Positions 1 through 6,349 of a stretch of 6,893 nt of DNA are shown here, piece by piece. Position 1 is the stretch's first letter, and every line of letters begins with the position of its first letter. The notes beneath the pieces were generated by a model, which was not told the origin of the DNA, did no database searches, and saw only the letters and a list, made by a program, of their open reading frames with translations. The DNA is from JBEKVE01 sp049514335. Its GTDB lineage: Bacteria; Actinomycetota; Acidimicrobiia; Acidimicrobiales; UBA8190. Location of the stretch: positions 1-6,893 of the forward strand of contig JBEKVE010000181.1 in NCBI GenBank assembly GCA_049514335.1, in the 5' to 3' direction. Made by a program: the position numbers and the translations under genes.

Positions 1-1731
1 CGGCCCCGGTTGAGCTTCGTCATCTGCTCGACGAAGCCCTGCAGCGAGCGGTTGGCGTCGAGCATGAAGGTGTTGATGGTGATGCCGGCACGCGTGCAGC
101 GAAGCACCTCGGCCAGGGTCACCCGCACCGTCTCGGCCGTCGGGGACGATGTGGGCGGTGGGCTCGCCGTCGGTGATCATGATGATCTGCTTCGTGCCCG
201 GCCGGTGGGCGAGCATGCGCCGGGCGAGGATCAGCCCGTGCTGCATGTTGGTGCCGTAGACGTAGTCCCACGACACCTCGGGGAGCTCCTGCGGCTTGAT
301 CTCGCGTGCAACCTCGGAGAAGCCCACCAGGCCCAGGAAGTCGCGGGGAAAGCGCGTGGAGATGAGGGTGTGCAGTGCCATGGCCACCTTCTTGGCGGCG
401 AGGAAGTTGTCGCGCATCGGCATGGACAACGACAGGTCGACCATGAGGACCGTCGACGCCCGCGTGAGGTGCTCGGTGCGGGCGATCTCGAAGTCGTCGG
501 GTTCGAGGCGGACCGGTGTCCCCGCCCCCGAGCGCGTGACGGCGTTGTGCACCGTCCGCTGGATGTCCAAGGTGAAGGGGTCGCCGAACTCGTAGCGCTT
601 GGTCTGTCCCTCGGGCTCGTGGCCCGTCCCGATGTAGGTGTTGCGGTGACCGCCGAGGCGGTCCTTGGCCAGCTTCGAGAACAGGTCGGACAGCGCCCGC
701 TGCCCGATGCGACGCGGTGACGTGGCCGAGCGCAGGAACTGCTCGAGCTGGTCCATCTCGCCCAGCCGCCGCGCCGCCGAGGCGGCGTCGGCCAGACCCA
801 TGGGATCCGAGCCCGTGAAGCGGTAGCGCCGGCCCCATCCCGCGTCGGGCACGGCGCGTCGCAGGTTCTCCGACAGGCGGTCGATCTGCCACCGCATGTC
901 GAGGTCCTCGAACAGCGAGTCCGCCAGCGCCTGGAGCTGGGCACGCTGCTCGGGCGACATGGAGTCGAGCGCCGCCTGGACGGCCGCCATCTGGGCCGCG
1001 AACTGCTCCAGCAGCTCGTCGAGGGTCTGGGGGTTCCCGGGGAAGAACTCGCCGTAGTCCTCCATGAACGACTCGAAGCTGGGATCGAGGGGCTCTCCCC
1101 GATCGCGCTGCTCGATCATGCGGTTGAGGGCGTCGAGCATCTGGCGGACCCGCTCGAGCTGGGCCGGATCCGGATTGGTCATGGCCTCGGACATCTGGTC
1201 GAACCAGCTCTTGGTGATCTCCTGGCGCAACTTGTCGAGCAGCTGCTCGAAGTGCTCGCGGGCCTCGGAGGAGACGAAGTCGTACTGCTGCAGGCCGCGC
1301 ACGCGGCCGGCGAGATCGTTGGGGAGGAGCTCCAGCTCCATGGTGCGCTCCGCCACCACCTCGTCGGTCACCTGGCGGCGGCGCTCGTCGTCGGACGCGG
1401 CGGCTTCGGACTTGAGCGACTCGAGCCCACCGCGCTCCTGGGACACGACCTCCTCGAGCTCGCGGGCGATCTCCTCGAACGCCCCACCGAGATCGCCACG
1501 GTCGAGCTCCTCCTGGCGCTGCTGGCGCAACCGCTCCATGAGCTCGCGTAGCCCCTGGACGCGCTCGCCGTCGGCACCGCGGAACCCCGAGGTGAGGAGG
1601 CGACGCAGCGCCGCGTCGGGATCGCCGTGGTACAGCAGGTCGTCGGTCAGCTCCGAGAACAGGGCGTCGACCTCGTCCTCGAAGCCACGCTGGGTGCCGT
1701 CCCAGCGCCGGTACTCCCAGTGGCTCGTCAC
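1..1731 (-). CDS. VWA-domain protein, partner of the adjacent MoxR-like ATPase (C-terminus cut by window edge)
   Basis: The frame is open for 577 codons from a GTG at 1731 to the window edge with no stop, so the C-terminus is missing. A von Willebrand factor A domain starts near residue 425. Its metal-binding MIDAS residues are intact: VDLSLSM gives D432, S434 and S436, T494 lies in YGTNM, and D521 lies in MITDGEP. Residues 1-420 are mostly charged and helical, with a probable coiled coil around 58-130 rich in Glu, Arg, Gln and Leu. No signal peptide or membrane segment is seen, so the protein is probably cytosolic. The GTG overlaps the ATPase stop as GTGA, which suggests translational coupling. 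VWA proteins paired with MoxR ATPases (CoxE, NorD, ViaA) act as adaptors in metalloenzyme or complex maturation. From memory, the closest parallel is mycobacterial Rv0959 (about 670 aa), so roughly 100 residues may be missing. The client is unknown; the family call is firm. Confidence 0.9.
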   Translation of the reverse strand, partial: MTSHWEYRRWDGTQRGFEDEVDALFSELTDDLLYHGDPDAALRRLLTSGFRGADGERVQGLRELMERLRQQRQEELDRGDLGGAFEEIARELEEVVSQERGGLESLKSEAAASDDERRRQVTDEVVAERTMELELLPNDLAGRVRGLQQYDFVSSEAREHFEQLLDKLRQEITKSWFDQMSEAMTNPDPAQLERVRQMLDALNRMIEQRDRGEPLDPSFESFMEDYGEFFPGNPQTLDELLEQFAAQMAAVQAALDSMSPEQRAQLQALADSLFEDLDMRWQIDRLSENLRRAVPDAGWGRRYRFTGSDPMGLADAASAARRLGEMDQLEQFLRSATSPRRIGQRALSDLFSKLAKDRLGGHRNTYIGTGHEPEGQTKRYEFGDPFTLDIQRTVHNAVTRSGAGTPVRLEPDDFEIARTEHLTRASTVLMVDLSLSMPMRDNFLAAKKVAMALHTLISTRFPRDFLGLVGFSEVAREIKPQELPEVSWDYVYGTNMQHGLILARRMLAHRPGTKQIIMITDGEPTAHIVPDGRDGAGDPGRGASLHACRHHHQHLHARRQPLAAGLRRADDEAQPGP

Positions 1732-3164
1732 CCCCGGCCCCGGTACGTGGCCTTGGTGCCCGCTGCTTCCTTGTTGAGGCGCTTGGTCAGGTGGAGGCCC
1801 TCGAGCACGAGCTCGGTGGCGGCGGCCACCGCACCGGGAGTCTCGCCCCCGGCCACGGCCATGACGGGCCCGACCAGCGCCGGCACCTGCGTCAAGATGG
1901 CGCCGTAGGCAGAGGCCGGCAGGTCGTCGCCGGCGTGCACGACGTCGGTCTCGTCGAAGGCGCCCACCACGGCGGAGAGCTGGTCCGTGGGGCAGCGGCG
2001 GCGGAACACGGCGAGCACCGCGGCGGACACGAGGCCCTGCAGGATGCGCTCCTCGCGCCCCTCCTCGAGCGCTTCGATCTCGATCTTGCCCTGGGTGGAG
2101 GTGATGAGCGCACCGAGGTCGCTGATGCGGGGGACGGCGTCGGCCTCACCCAGGCGCAGAGCACGCCGCACGGCGTTGGCCGCCATGGTCTCGTAGTTGG
2201 AGATGCTGAGGCGCACCGACACGCCCGAACGCTGGTTGACGTGCGGGCTCTGGCGGGCGAGCTGTGACAGCTCGGCCACGATCTCGGCCATGAAGGCCGG
2301 GACCTCGACGCGCGGCCCCCCCGCCGTGCTCACCGGAGGCCTCGCCTCCTGGAGGACGATGGCGAGCTCGGTGTCGGTGTCGGCCGGGTAGTGCGTGCGG
2401 ATCTGGGCGCCGAAGCGGTCCTTGAGCGGCGTGATGATCCTGCCCCGGTTGGTGTAGTCCTCGGGGTTGGCCGTGGCCACGAGCACCACGTCGAGGGGCA
2501 GGCGTACGGTGAAGCCCCGGATCTGCACGTCGCGCTCCTCGAGCACGTTGAGCAATCCCACCTGGATGCGCTCGGCCAGGTCGGGAAGCTCGTTGACGGC
2601 GAACAGCCCGCGGTTGGCCCGGGGAACGAGGCCGTAGTGCAGCGTCATCTCGTCCGACAGGTACCGGCCTTCCGCCACCTTGATGGGGTCCACCTCGCCG
2701 ATGAGATCGGCGATCGAGGTGTCGGGGGTGGCCAGCTTCTCGGAGAAGCGCAGATCACGGTGCACCCACGACAGGGGCGTGGCGTCGCCCTCCTCCGCCA
2801 CGAGGTCGCGGGCGTGGCGCGACACGGGGGCGAAGGGGTCGTCGCGGATCTCGGACCCGGCCACGACGGGCAGCCACTCGTCGAGGAGGTTCGTGAGCGA
2901 GCGCACGATGCGGGTCTTGGCCTGGCCGCGCTCTCCCAGGAGGATGATGTCGTGCCCAGCCAGCAGGGCGTTCTCGAGCTGGGGCAGGACCGAGTCGTCG
3001 AACCCGAGGATCCCCTCGACGAGCGGGCGCCCCGCCGCGATGCGGGCCGCGGCGTTGCGCCGGATCTCCTCGTGGACGGGACGGGGCTCCCAGCCCGAGG
3101 CACGGAGGTCGCCGAGAGTGGAGGGGAGGTCGCGCGGGGGATCGGGGGGGATGGCGTTGCTCAT
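1728..3164 (-). CDS. MoxR/magnesium-chelatase-like AAA+ ATPase
   Basis: This 478-residue AAA+ ATPase probably remodels or inserts cofactors into a client complex with the VWA protein encoded next. The Walker A loop is GERGQAKT at residues 77-84. The Walker B region is LFAVNEL at 187-193, where Asn191 sits at the usual Asp position and Glu192 is kept. Sensor 1 is Asn233 in ATANPED, the arginine-finger candidate is Arg250 in PLKDRF, and sensor 2 may be Arg318 in SVRLS. Residues 1-60 form a leader with a Pro-rich start, and the C-terminal 150 residues look like a helical lid plus an extension. The ATG at 3164 is preferred over an upstream in-frame start at 3227, because the extra 21 residues are low-complexity and cover the repeat cluster at 3226-3253. 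No strong Shine-Dalgarno is visible before the ATG. From memory it resembles Rv0958 (about 460 aa, annotated as a possible magnesium chelatase). No chlorophyll or cobalamin genes are nearby, so chelation is unlikely. Confidence 0.9.
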   Translation of the reverse strand: MSNAIPPDPPRDLPSTLGDLRASGWEPRPVHEEIRRNAAARIAAGRPLVEGILGFDDSVLPQLENALLAGHDIILLGERGQAKTRIVRSLTNLLDEWLPVVAGSEIRDDPFAPVSRHARDLVAEEGDATPLSWVHRDLRFSEKLATPDTSIADLIGEVDPIKVAEGRYLSDEMTLHYGLVPRANRGLFAVNELPDLAERIQVGLLNVLEERDVQIRGFTVRLPLDVVLVATANPEDYTNRGRIITPLKDRFGAQIRTHYPADTDTELAIVLQEARPPVSTAGGPRVEVPAFMAEIVAELSQLARQSPHVNQRSGVSVRLSISNYETMAANAVRRALRLGEADAVPRISDLGALITSTQGKIEIEALEEGREERILQGLVSAAVLAVFRRRCPTDQLSAVVGAFDETDVVHAGDDLPASAYGAILTQVPALVGPVMAVAGGETPGAVAAATELVLEGLHLTKRLNKEAAGTKATYRGRG

Positions 3165-3225
3165 GGCGGCGAGCCTACGCCCGGTCGCCCCGAGCCCGTC
3201 CGCCGGCACCGTGCGCCGGTTCACC

Positions 3226-3253
3226 ACCGTGGCCGACCGTGGAGCGACGGTGG
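3226..3253. repeat. Short phased repeats, possible operator near the ATPase gene start
   Basis: ACCGTGG occurs at 3226-3232 and again at 3236-3242, exactly one helical turn apart. A near copy, ACGGTGG, follows at 3247-3253. The last copy is also the exact reverse complement of CCACCGT at 3224-3230, giving a 7-base inverted repeat with a 16-base spacer. The block lies 62-89 bases upstream of the ATPase ATG, a place where a regulator could bind. In DNA this GC-rich such short matches arise by chance fairly easily, so the regulatory reading is inference. Confidence 0.3.
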
Positions 3254-3481
3254 GGCCACTGTTTCCCTGAGAACGACCTGGGGTTTGCGGACAGTAGTCT
3301 GGGACTCCGCTGGGACGGACCCTGCACCCGTCTCACGTGGGCAGGCAGCGGGGTGCGGGTCCTCCGTGTGCCCGTGCCCCGCTGCCACCACCACCCGCCG
3401 TCCTCCGTCGGCCCTTCTCGCCCTCTCATTGGCACACATAGTGGGCATTCAATGACGCAGCGCGCTCACCAAGGGCCCCGC

Positions 3482-3513
3482 CGCCCGGCGCCGTGGCGGG
3501 TTGGCACCGGGCG
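3482..3513 (+). repeat. GC-rich inverted repeat, possible hairpin in the sdhC leader
   Basis: CGCCCGG at 3482-3488 pairs perfectly with CCGGGCG at 3507-3513 around an 18-base loop. Inside the loop CGCC (3489-3492) can face GGCG (3495-3498). No T-run follows, so it does not look like an intrinsic terminator. If transcribed, it would fold in the sdhC leader about 170 bases before the start codon. Function is unknown, and chance is plausible at this GC content. Confidence 0.3.
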
Positions 3514-3665
3514 CGCCCTGGTCACGGTTCTGGTGCGCATCCGGCGGGGGTGGAAAGATGATCCACCGTCAGAACCCTGGCGACGTCGCCCCGGCCGATC
3601 AGGCCACGACGAGGGCCGGGGACGGTGCGAAGTGGAGGGTTGGCCGCCGCGCGCCGACGGTTGGC

Positions 3666-3672
3666 AAGGAGG
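3666..3672 (+). promoter_or_regulatory. Shine-Dalgarno that favours the GTG start of sdhC
   Basis: AAGGAGG lies 11 bases before the GTG at 3684. It is the strongest anti-16S match in the leader. The rival in-frame ATG at 3558 has only GGTGGAAAG immediately upstream, with the purine run almost touching the start codon. The resulting 278-residue protein also agrees with the roughly 273 residues recalled for the mycobacterial Sdh1 anchor. Confidence 0.65.
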
Positions 3673-3683
3673 ACGACGAGGGC

Positions 3684-4520
3684 GTGAGCACCACACTCCA
3701 GGACATCGAGCCGGTCCCGGTACCGGTCCAGCTGGGCGGCGTTCGGGGCGGACCCGACGTCACCACGCTGCGGCGCGACCGCTGGTGGCGGAATCCGCTG
3801 GCCACGGCGGCGTTCCTCATCGTCGTCGTCGTGTACGCCACCTGGGCGGTCTTCCAGAACGCCTACTACTACGTGGGGGCAGCCGCCCACCGGGACCTCA
3901 TCTCACCCCTCTACTCGCCCTGCATCACGGGCAGCTGCGTGGCCGGGGCCCACGGGACGTTCCTCGTCCTGCACTGGTGGCAGATCTCCCCCGGCCTGCT
4001 GGCCCTGGCCGTGCCGGGGGGCTTCCGCCTCACCTGCTACTACTACCGCAAGGCCTACTACCGGGCCTTCTGGCAGTCGCCGCCGGCGTGCGGGGTCACC
4101 GACGGCCACCGTCGCTACACCGGTGAGACCCGCTTCCCGCTCATCCTGCAGAACCTGCACCGCTACTTCTTCTTCCTGGCGCTCGGCTTCAACGTGATCC
4201 TCACCATCGACGCCGTCATGGCCTTCCGCATGCCGGGCGACGGTGGGATCGGCGTCAGCGTGGGCACGCTCGTGCTGTGCGCCAACGCCGTGCTCCTGTG
4301 GCTGTACTCGGCCTCGTGCCACGCGTGCCGCCACTTCTGCGGCGGGCACGTCGACCAGTTCTCCAAGCACCCCATCCGCTACCGGCTGTGGAAGATCACC
4401 ACGCCGCTCAACGCCCGCCACATGCAGATCGCCTGGGCCAGCCTGGCGGTGGTGGCCTTCGCCGACCTGTACGTGCGCCTGGTGGCGAGCGGCGTGTTCA
4501 ACGATCCGAAGATCTTCTGA
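3684..4520 (+). CDS. sdhC: Succinate dehydrogenase membrane anchor subunit, mycobacterial Sdh1 (type F) kind
   Basis: The 278-residue anchor binds the SdhA-SdhB head to the membrane and carries electrons to quinone. Five membrane helices are predicted near residues 39-58, 95-112, 153-178, 192-210 and 247-267. Positive charges put the N-terminus and the loops at 113-152 and 211-246 on the cytoplasmic side. The loop after helix 4 is rich in metal-binding residues: SCHACRHFCGGH gives C212, H213, C215, H217, C219 and H222. Further cysteines are C80 and C85 on the predicted outer side, C118 and C136 on the inner side, and C199 in helix 4. Helix histidines are H97 and H159. Mycobacterium smegmatis Sdh1, a one-anchor type F complex, is reported to hold a Rieske-type [2Fe-2S] cluster within its membrane subunit; this protein appears to be the same type, but which residues bind the cluster is my inference. 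It is the first gene of the sdhCAB set. An in-frame extension to an ATG at 3558 would add 42 hydrophilic residues. Confidence 0.88.
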   Translation: MSTTLQDIEPVPVPVQLGGVRGGPDVTTLRRDRWWRNPLATAAFLIVVVVYATWAVFQNAYYYVGAAAHRDLISPLYSPCITGSCVAGAHGTFLVLHWWQISPGLLALAVPGGFRLTCYYYRKAYYRAFWQSPPACGVTDGHRRYTGETRFPLILQNLHRYFFFLALGFNVILTIDAVMAFRMPGDGGIGVSVGTLVLCANAVLLWLYSASCHACRHFCGGHVDQFSKHPIRYRLWKITTPLNARHMQIAWASLAVVAFADLYVRLVASGVFNDPKIF

Positions 4521-4543
4521 GTGCCGGCACCGAGGACCATTCG

Positions 4544-6349
4544 ATGACCGAGCACGAGACCCACGATTACGACGTCGTCATCATCGGCGCCGGCGGCGCC
4601 GGCCTGCGAGCCGCCATCGAGGCCAAGGAGATGGGACAGCGAACGGCGCTCGTGTGCAAGTCGCTCCTGGGCAAAGCGCACACCGTCATGGCCGAGGGTG
4701 GTGCGGCGGCGGCGATGGGCAACGTGTGGTCCGAGGACAATTGGCAGGTGCACTTCCGCGACACCATGCGCGGCGGCAAGATGCTCAACAACTGGCGGAT
4801 GGCCCAAATCCACGCCCAGGAGGCCCCCGACCGCATCTACGAGCTCGAGCGCTGGGGGGCGCTGTTCGACCGCACGGCTGACGGCCGCATCCTGCAACGC
4901 GACTTCGGCGGCCACCGCTACGCCCGTCTGGCACATGTCGGTGACCGCACCGGGCTGGAGCTGATCCGGACGCTGCAGCAGCGGGCGGTGCAGCTCGGTA
5001 TCGACGTCTTCATGGAGTGCAAGATCCTGCGCCTCTTGAAGGACGGTGACGGCGCCATCAGCACCGCCGTCGGGTACTGGCGCCCCACCGGCGCCATCGT
5101 GTCGTTCACGGCCAAGGCCTTCGTGCTCGCCACGGGGAGCATCGGCAAGTCGTGGCTCTACACGTCCAACTCCTGGGAGTCCACCGGCGACGGGCACGCC
5201 ATGGCCGCCTGGGCCGGCGCCGACATGATCGACATGGAGGCCGTGCAGTTCCACCCCACGGGGATGGTGTGGCCACTGTCGGTGCGTGGCATCCTCGTGA
5301 CCGAAGGCGTGCGCGGTGACGGCGGCGTCCTTCGCAACTCCGAGGGCCGCCGCTTCATGTTCGACTACATCCCCGAGATGTTCGCCGCCGAGACCGCCGA
5401 CACCGAGGAGGAGGCGGACCGGTGGTACGACGACCACATCAACAACCGCCGTCCCCCCGAGCTGCTGCCGCGTGACGAGGTGGCACGCTCGATCAACTCC
5501 GAGGTGAAGGCGGGACGCGGCGGCCCGCACGGCGGCGTGATGCTCGACATCGCCACCCGCCGCAGCGCCGAGGACATCCGCCGCCGGCTCCCCTCGATGT
5601 ACCACCAGTTCATGGAGCTGGCCGGCGTGGACATCACGGCCCAGCCCATGGAGGTCGGGCCCACGTGTCACTACATGATGGGCGGCGTGCGGGTCGAGGC
5701 CGACACCGAGGCCACCACCGTGCCCGGGCTCTTCGCCGCCGGCGAGGTGGCCGGGGGCATGCACGGCGCCAACCGCCTGGGCGGCAACTCCCTGTCGGAC
5801 CTCCTCGTGTTCGGGCGCCGGGCAGGGATGGCAGCCGCCGAATTCGCCCGGGGTCGCGCCAAGGCACCGGCCGCGGACCCGGCGGAGCTCGACAGCGTCG
5901 TGGCCGAGGCCGAGGCGCCGCTGTCGCGCCAGGGGGGCGAGAGCCCCTACGAGGTGCACGCCGCGCTGCAGCAGACGATGCAGGAGCTGGTGGGCATCAT
6001 CCGGGTGGAGTCCGAGCTGCGTCAGGCGCTCGACGAGCTCGACGTCCTGGAGGAGCGGGCGCAGAAGCTGTCGGTGCCCGGCGGACGGGCCTACAACCCG
6101 GGCTGGAACCTCGCCACCGACCTGCCGTCGATGCTGACGGTGTCGCGCCTCGTGGCCAAGGGTGCGCTCGAGCGGCGCGAGAGCCGCGGCGGGCACACCC
6201 GCGAGGACTACCCGAGCCCCGATCCCGAGCTGGGCAAGGTCAACCTCGTCCAGCGCATCGACCCCGAAGGGGTCTACTCGCTCACGCCCGAGCCGCTCCT
6301 CGAGATGCCCGCCGAGCTGAAGGCCCTGTTCGAGGAGGCGCCGCACTGA
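4544..6349 (+). CDS. sdhA: Succinate dehydrogenase flavoprotein (catalytic) subunit
   Basis: This 601-residue enzyme oxidises succinate to fumarate on the cytoplasmic face, joining the citric acid cycle to the respiratory chain. The FAD-binding Rossmann motif is IGAGGAGL at 14-21. His46 in KAHTVMAEGG is the expected covalent FAD attachment residue. Active-site candidates, by alignment to fumarate reductase, are H237 (QFHPTG), E255 (VTEGVRG), R310 (PRDEVAR, the proton-shuttle arginine), H376 (CHYMMGG) and R411 (ANRLGGNSL). FAD is further held by GLFAAGE at 395-401. The C-terminal helical region starts near residue 450. The ATG is chosen because the Rossmann fold begins ten residues later and GAGG at 4532-4535 sits eight bases upstream; the longer frame back to 4277 overlaps sdhC and is not homologous. 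The gap from the sdhC stop is 23 bases. All key residues are present, so it should be active. Direction (succinate oxidation or fumarate reduction) cannot be decided from sequence, but the family favours oxidation. Confidence 0.96.
   Translation: MTEHETHDYDVVIIGAGGAGLRAAIEAKEMGQRTALVCKSLLGKAHTVMAEGGAAAAMGNVWSEDNWQVHFRDTMRGGKMLNNWRMAQIHAQEAPDRIYELERWGALFDRTADGRILQRDFGGHRYARLAHVGDRTGLELIRTLQQRAVQLGIDVFMECKILRLLKDGDGAISTAVGYWRPTGAIVSFTAKAFVLATGSIGKSWLYTSNSWESTGDGHAMAAWAGADMIDMEAVQFHPTGMVWPLSVRGILVTEGVRGDGGVLRNSEGRRFMFDYIPEMFAAETADTEEEADRWYDDHINNRRPPELLPRDEVARSINSEVKAGRGGPHGGVMLDIATRRSAEDIRRRLPSMYHQFMELAGVDITAQPMEVGPTCHYMMGGVRVEADTEATTVPGLFAAGEVAGGMHGANRLGGNSLSDLLVFGRRAGMAAAEFARGRAKAPAADPAELDSVVAEAEAPLSRQGGESPYEVHAALQQTMQELVGIIRVESELRQALDELDVLEERAQKLSVPGGRAYNPGWNLATDLPSMLTVSRLVAKGALERRESRGGHTREDYPSPDPELGKVNLVQRIDPEGVYSLTPEPLLEMPAELKALFEEAPH

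Larger units (their letters stand above)
3165..3683. other. Divergent intergenic region between the ATPase gene and sdhC
   Basis: This 519-base gap must hold the promoters for both divergent transcripts. I see no credible gene in it; the open frames crossing it are shadows or in-frame upstream extensions of sdhC. Visible structure comprises 10-11-base-spaced repeats at 3226-3253, a CCGGC/GCCGG inverted pair at 3203-3219, an AT-richer island at about 3426-3455 and a GC-rich hairpin at 3482-3513. The island contains TTGGCA (3429-3434), which resembles a -35 box, but no good -10 lies 16-18 bases downstream. TAGTCT at 3295-3300 fits a loose TAnnnT -10 for the plus strand but lacks a clear -35. 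No riboswitch consensus was recognised. An untranslated leader of more than 200 bases for sdhC is possible if the promoter lies near the island. Confidence 0.6.

Noticed and set aside
119..944. Two minus-strand frames of about 240-257 codons inside the VWA gene
   Set aside because: They are alternative frames of the same strand; only the frame starting at 1731 has the MIDAS motif and stays open to the edge.
1728..3164. Magnesium chelatase subunit for chlorophyll or cobalamin synthesis
   Set aside because: The AAA+ and VWA domains resemble ChlI/ChlD, but they are separate proteins of the MoxR-VWA layout, with no ChlH/CobN-like gene or tetrapyrrole pathway gene in the window.
2391..3455. 354-codon plus-strand open frame across the ATPase gene
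   Set aside because: It is antisense to a well-supported AAA+ gene with intact motifs; the composition is that of a shadow frame and no family is recognisable.
3429..3457. Sigma70-like promoter with TTGGCA as the -35 box
   Set aside because: No acceptable -10 hexamer lies at 16-18 bases (the position reads ATGACG), so I mention the island but do not call a promoter.
3239..4126. 295-codon plus-strand open frame spanning the intergenic region and sdhC
   Set aside because: It is out of frame with the SdhC membrane helices and is Arg/Gly/Pro/His-rich without hydrophobic segments, as expected of a frame shadow.
4379..6346. 655-codon open frame antisense to sdhA
   Set aside because: It mirrors the sdhA codon pattern in GC-rich DNA, is full of His, Gly, Leu and Val typical of antisense shadows, and shows no recognisable domain, while the plus strand encodes an unmistakable flavoprotein.
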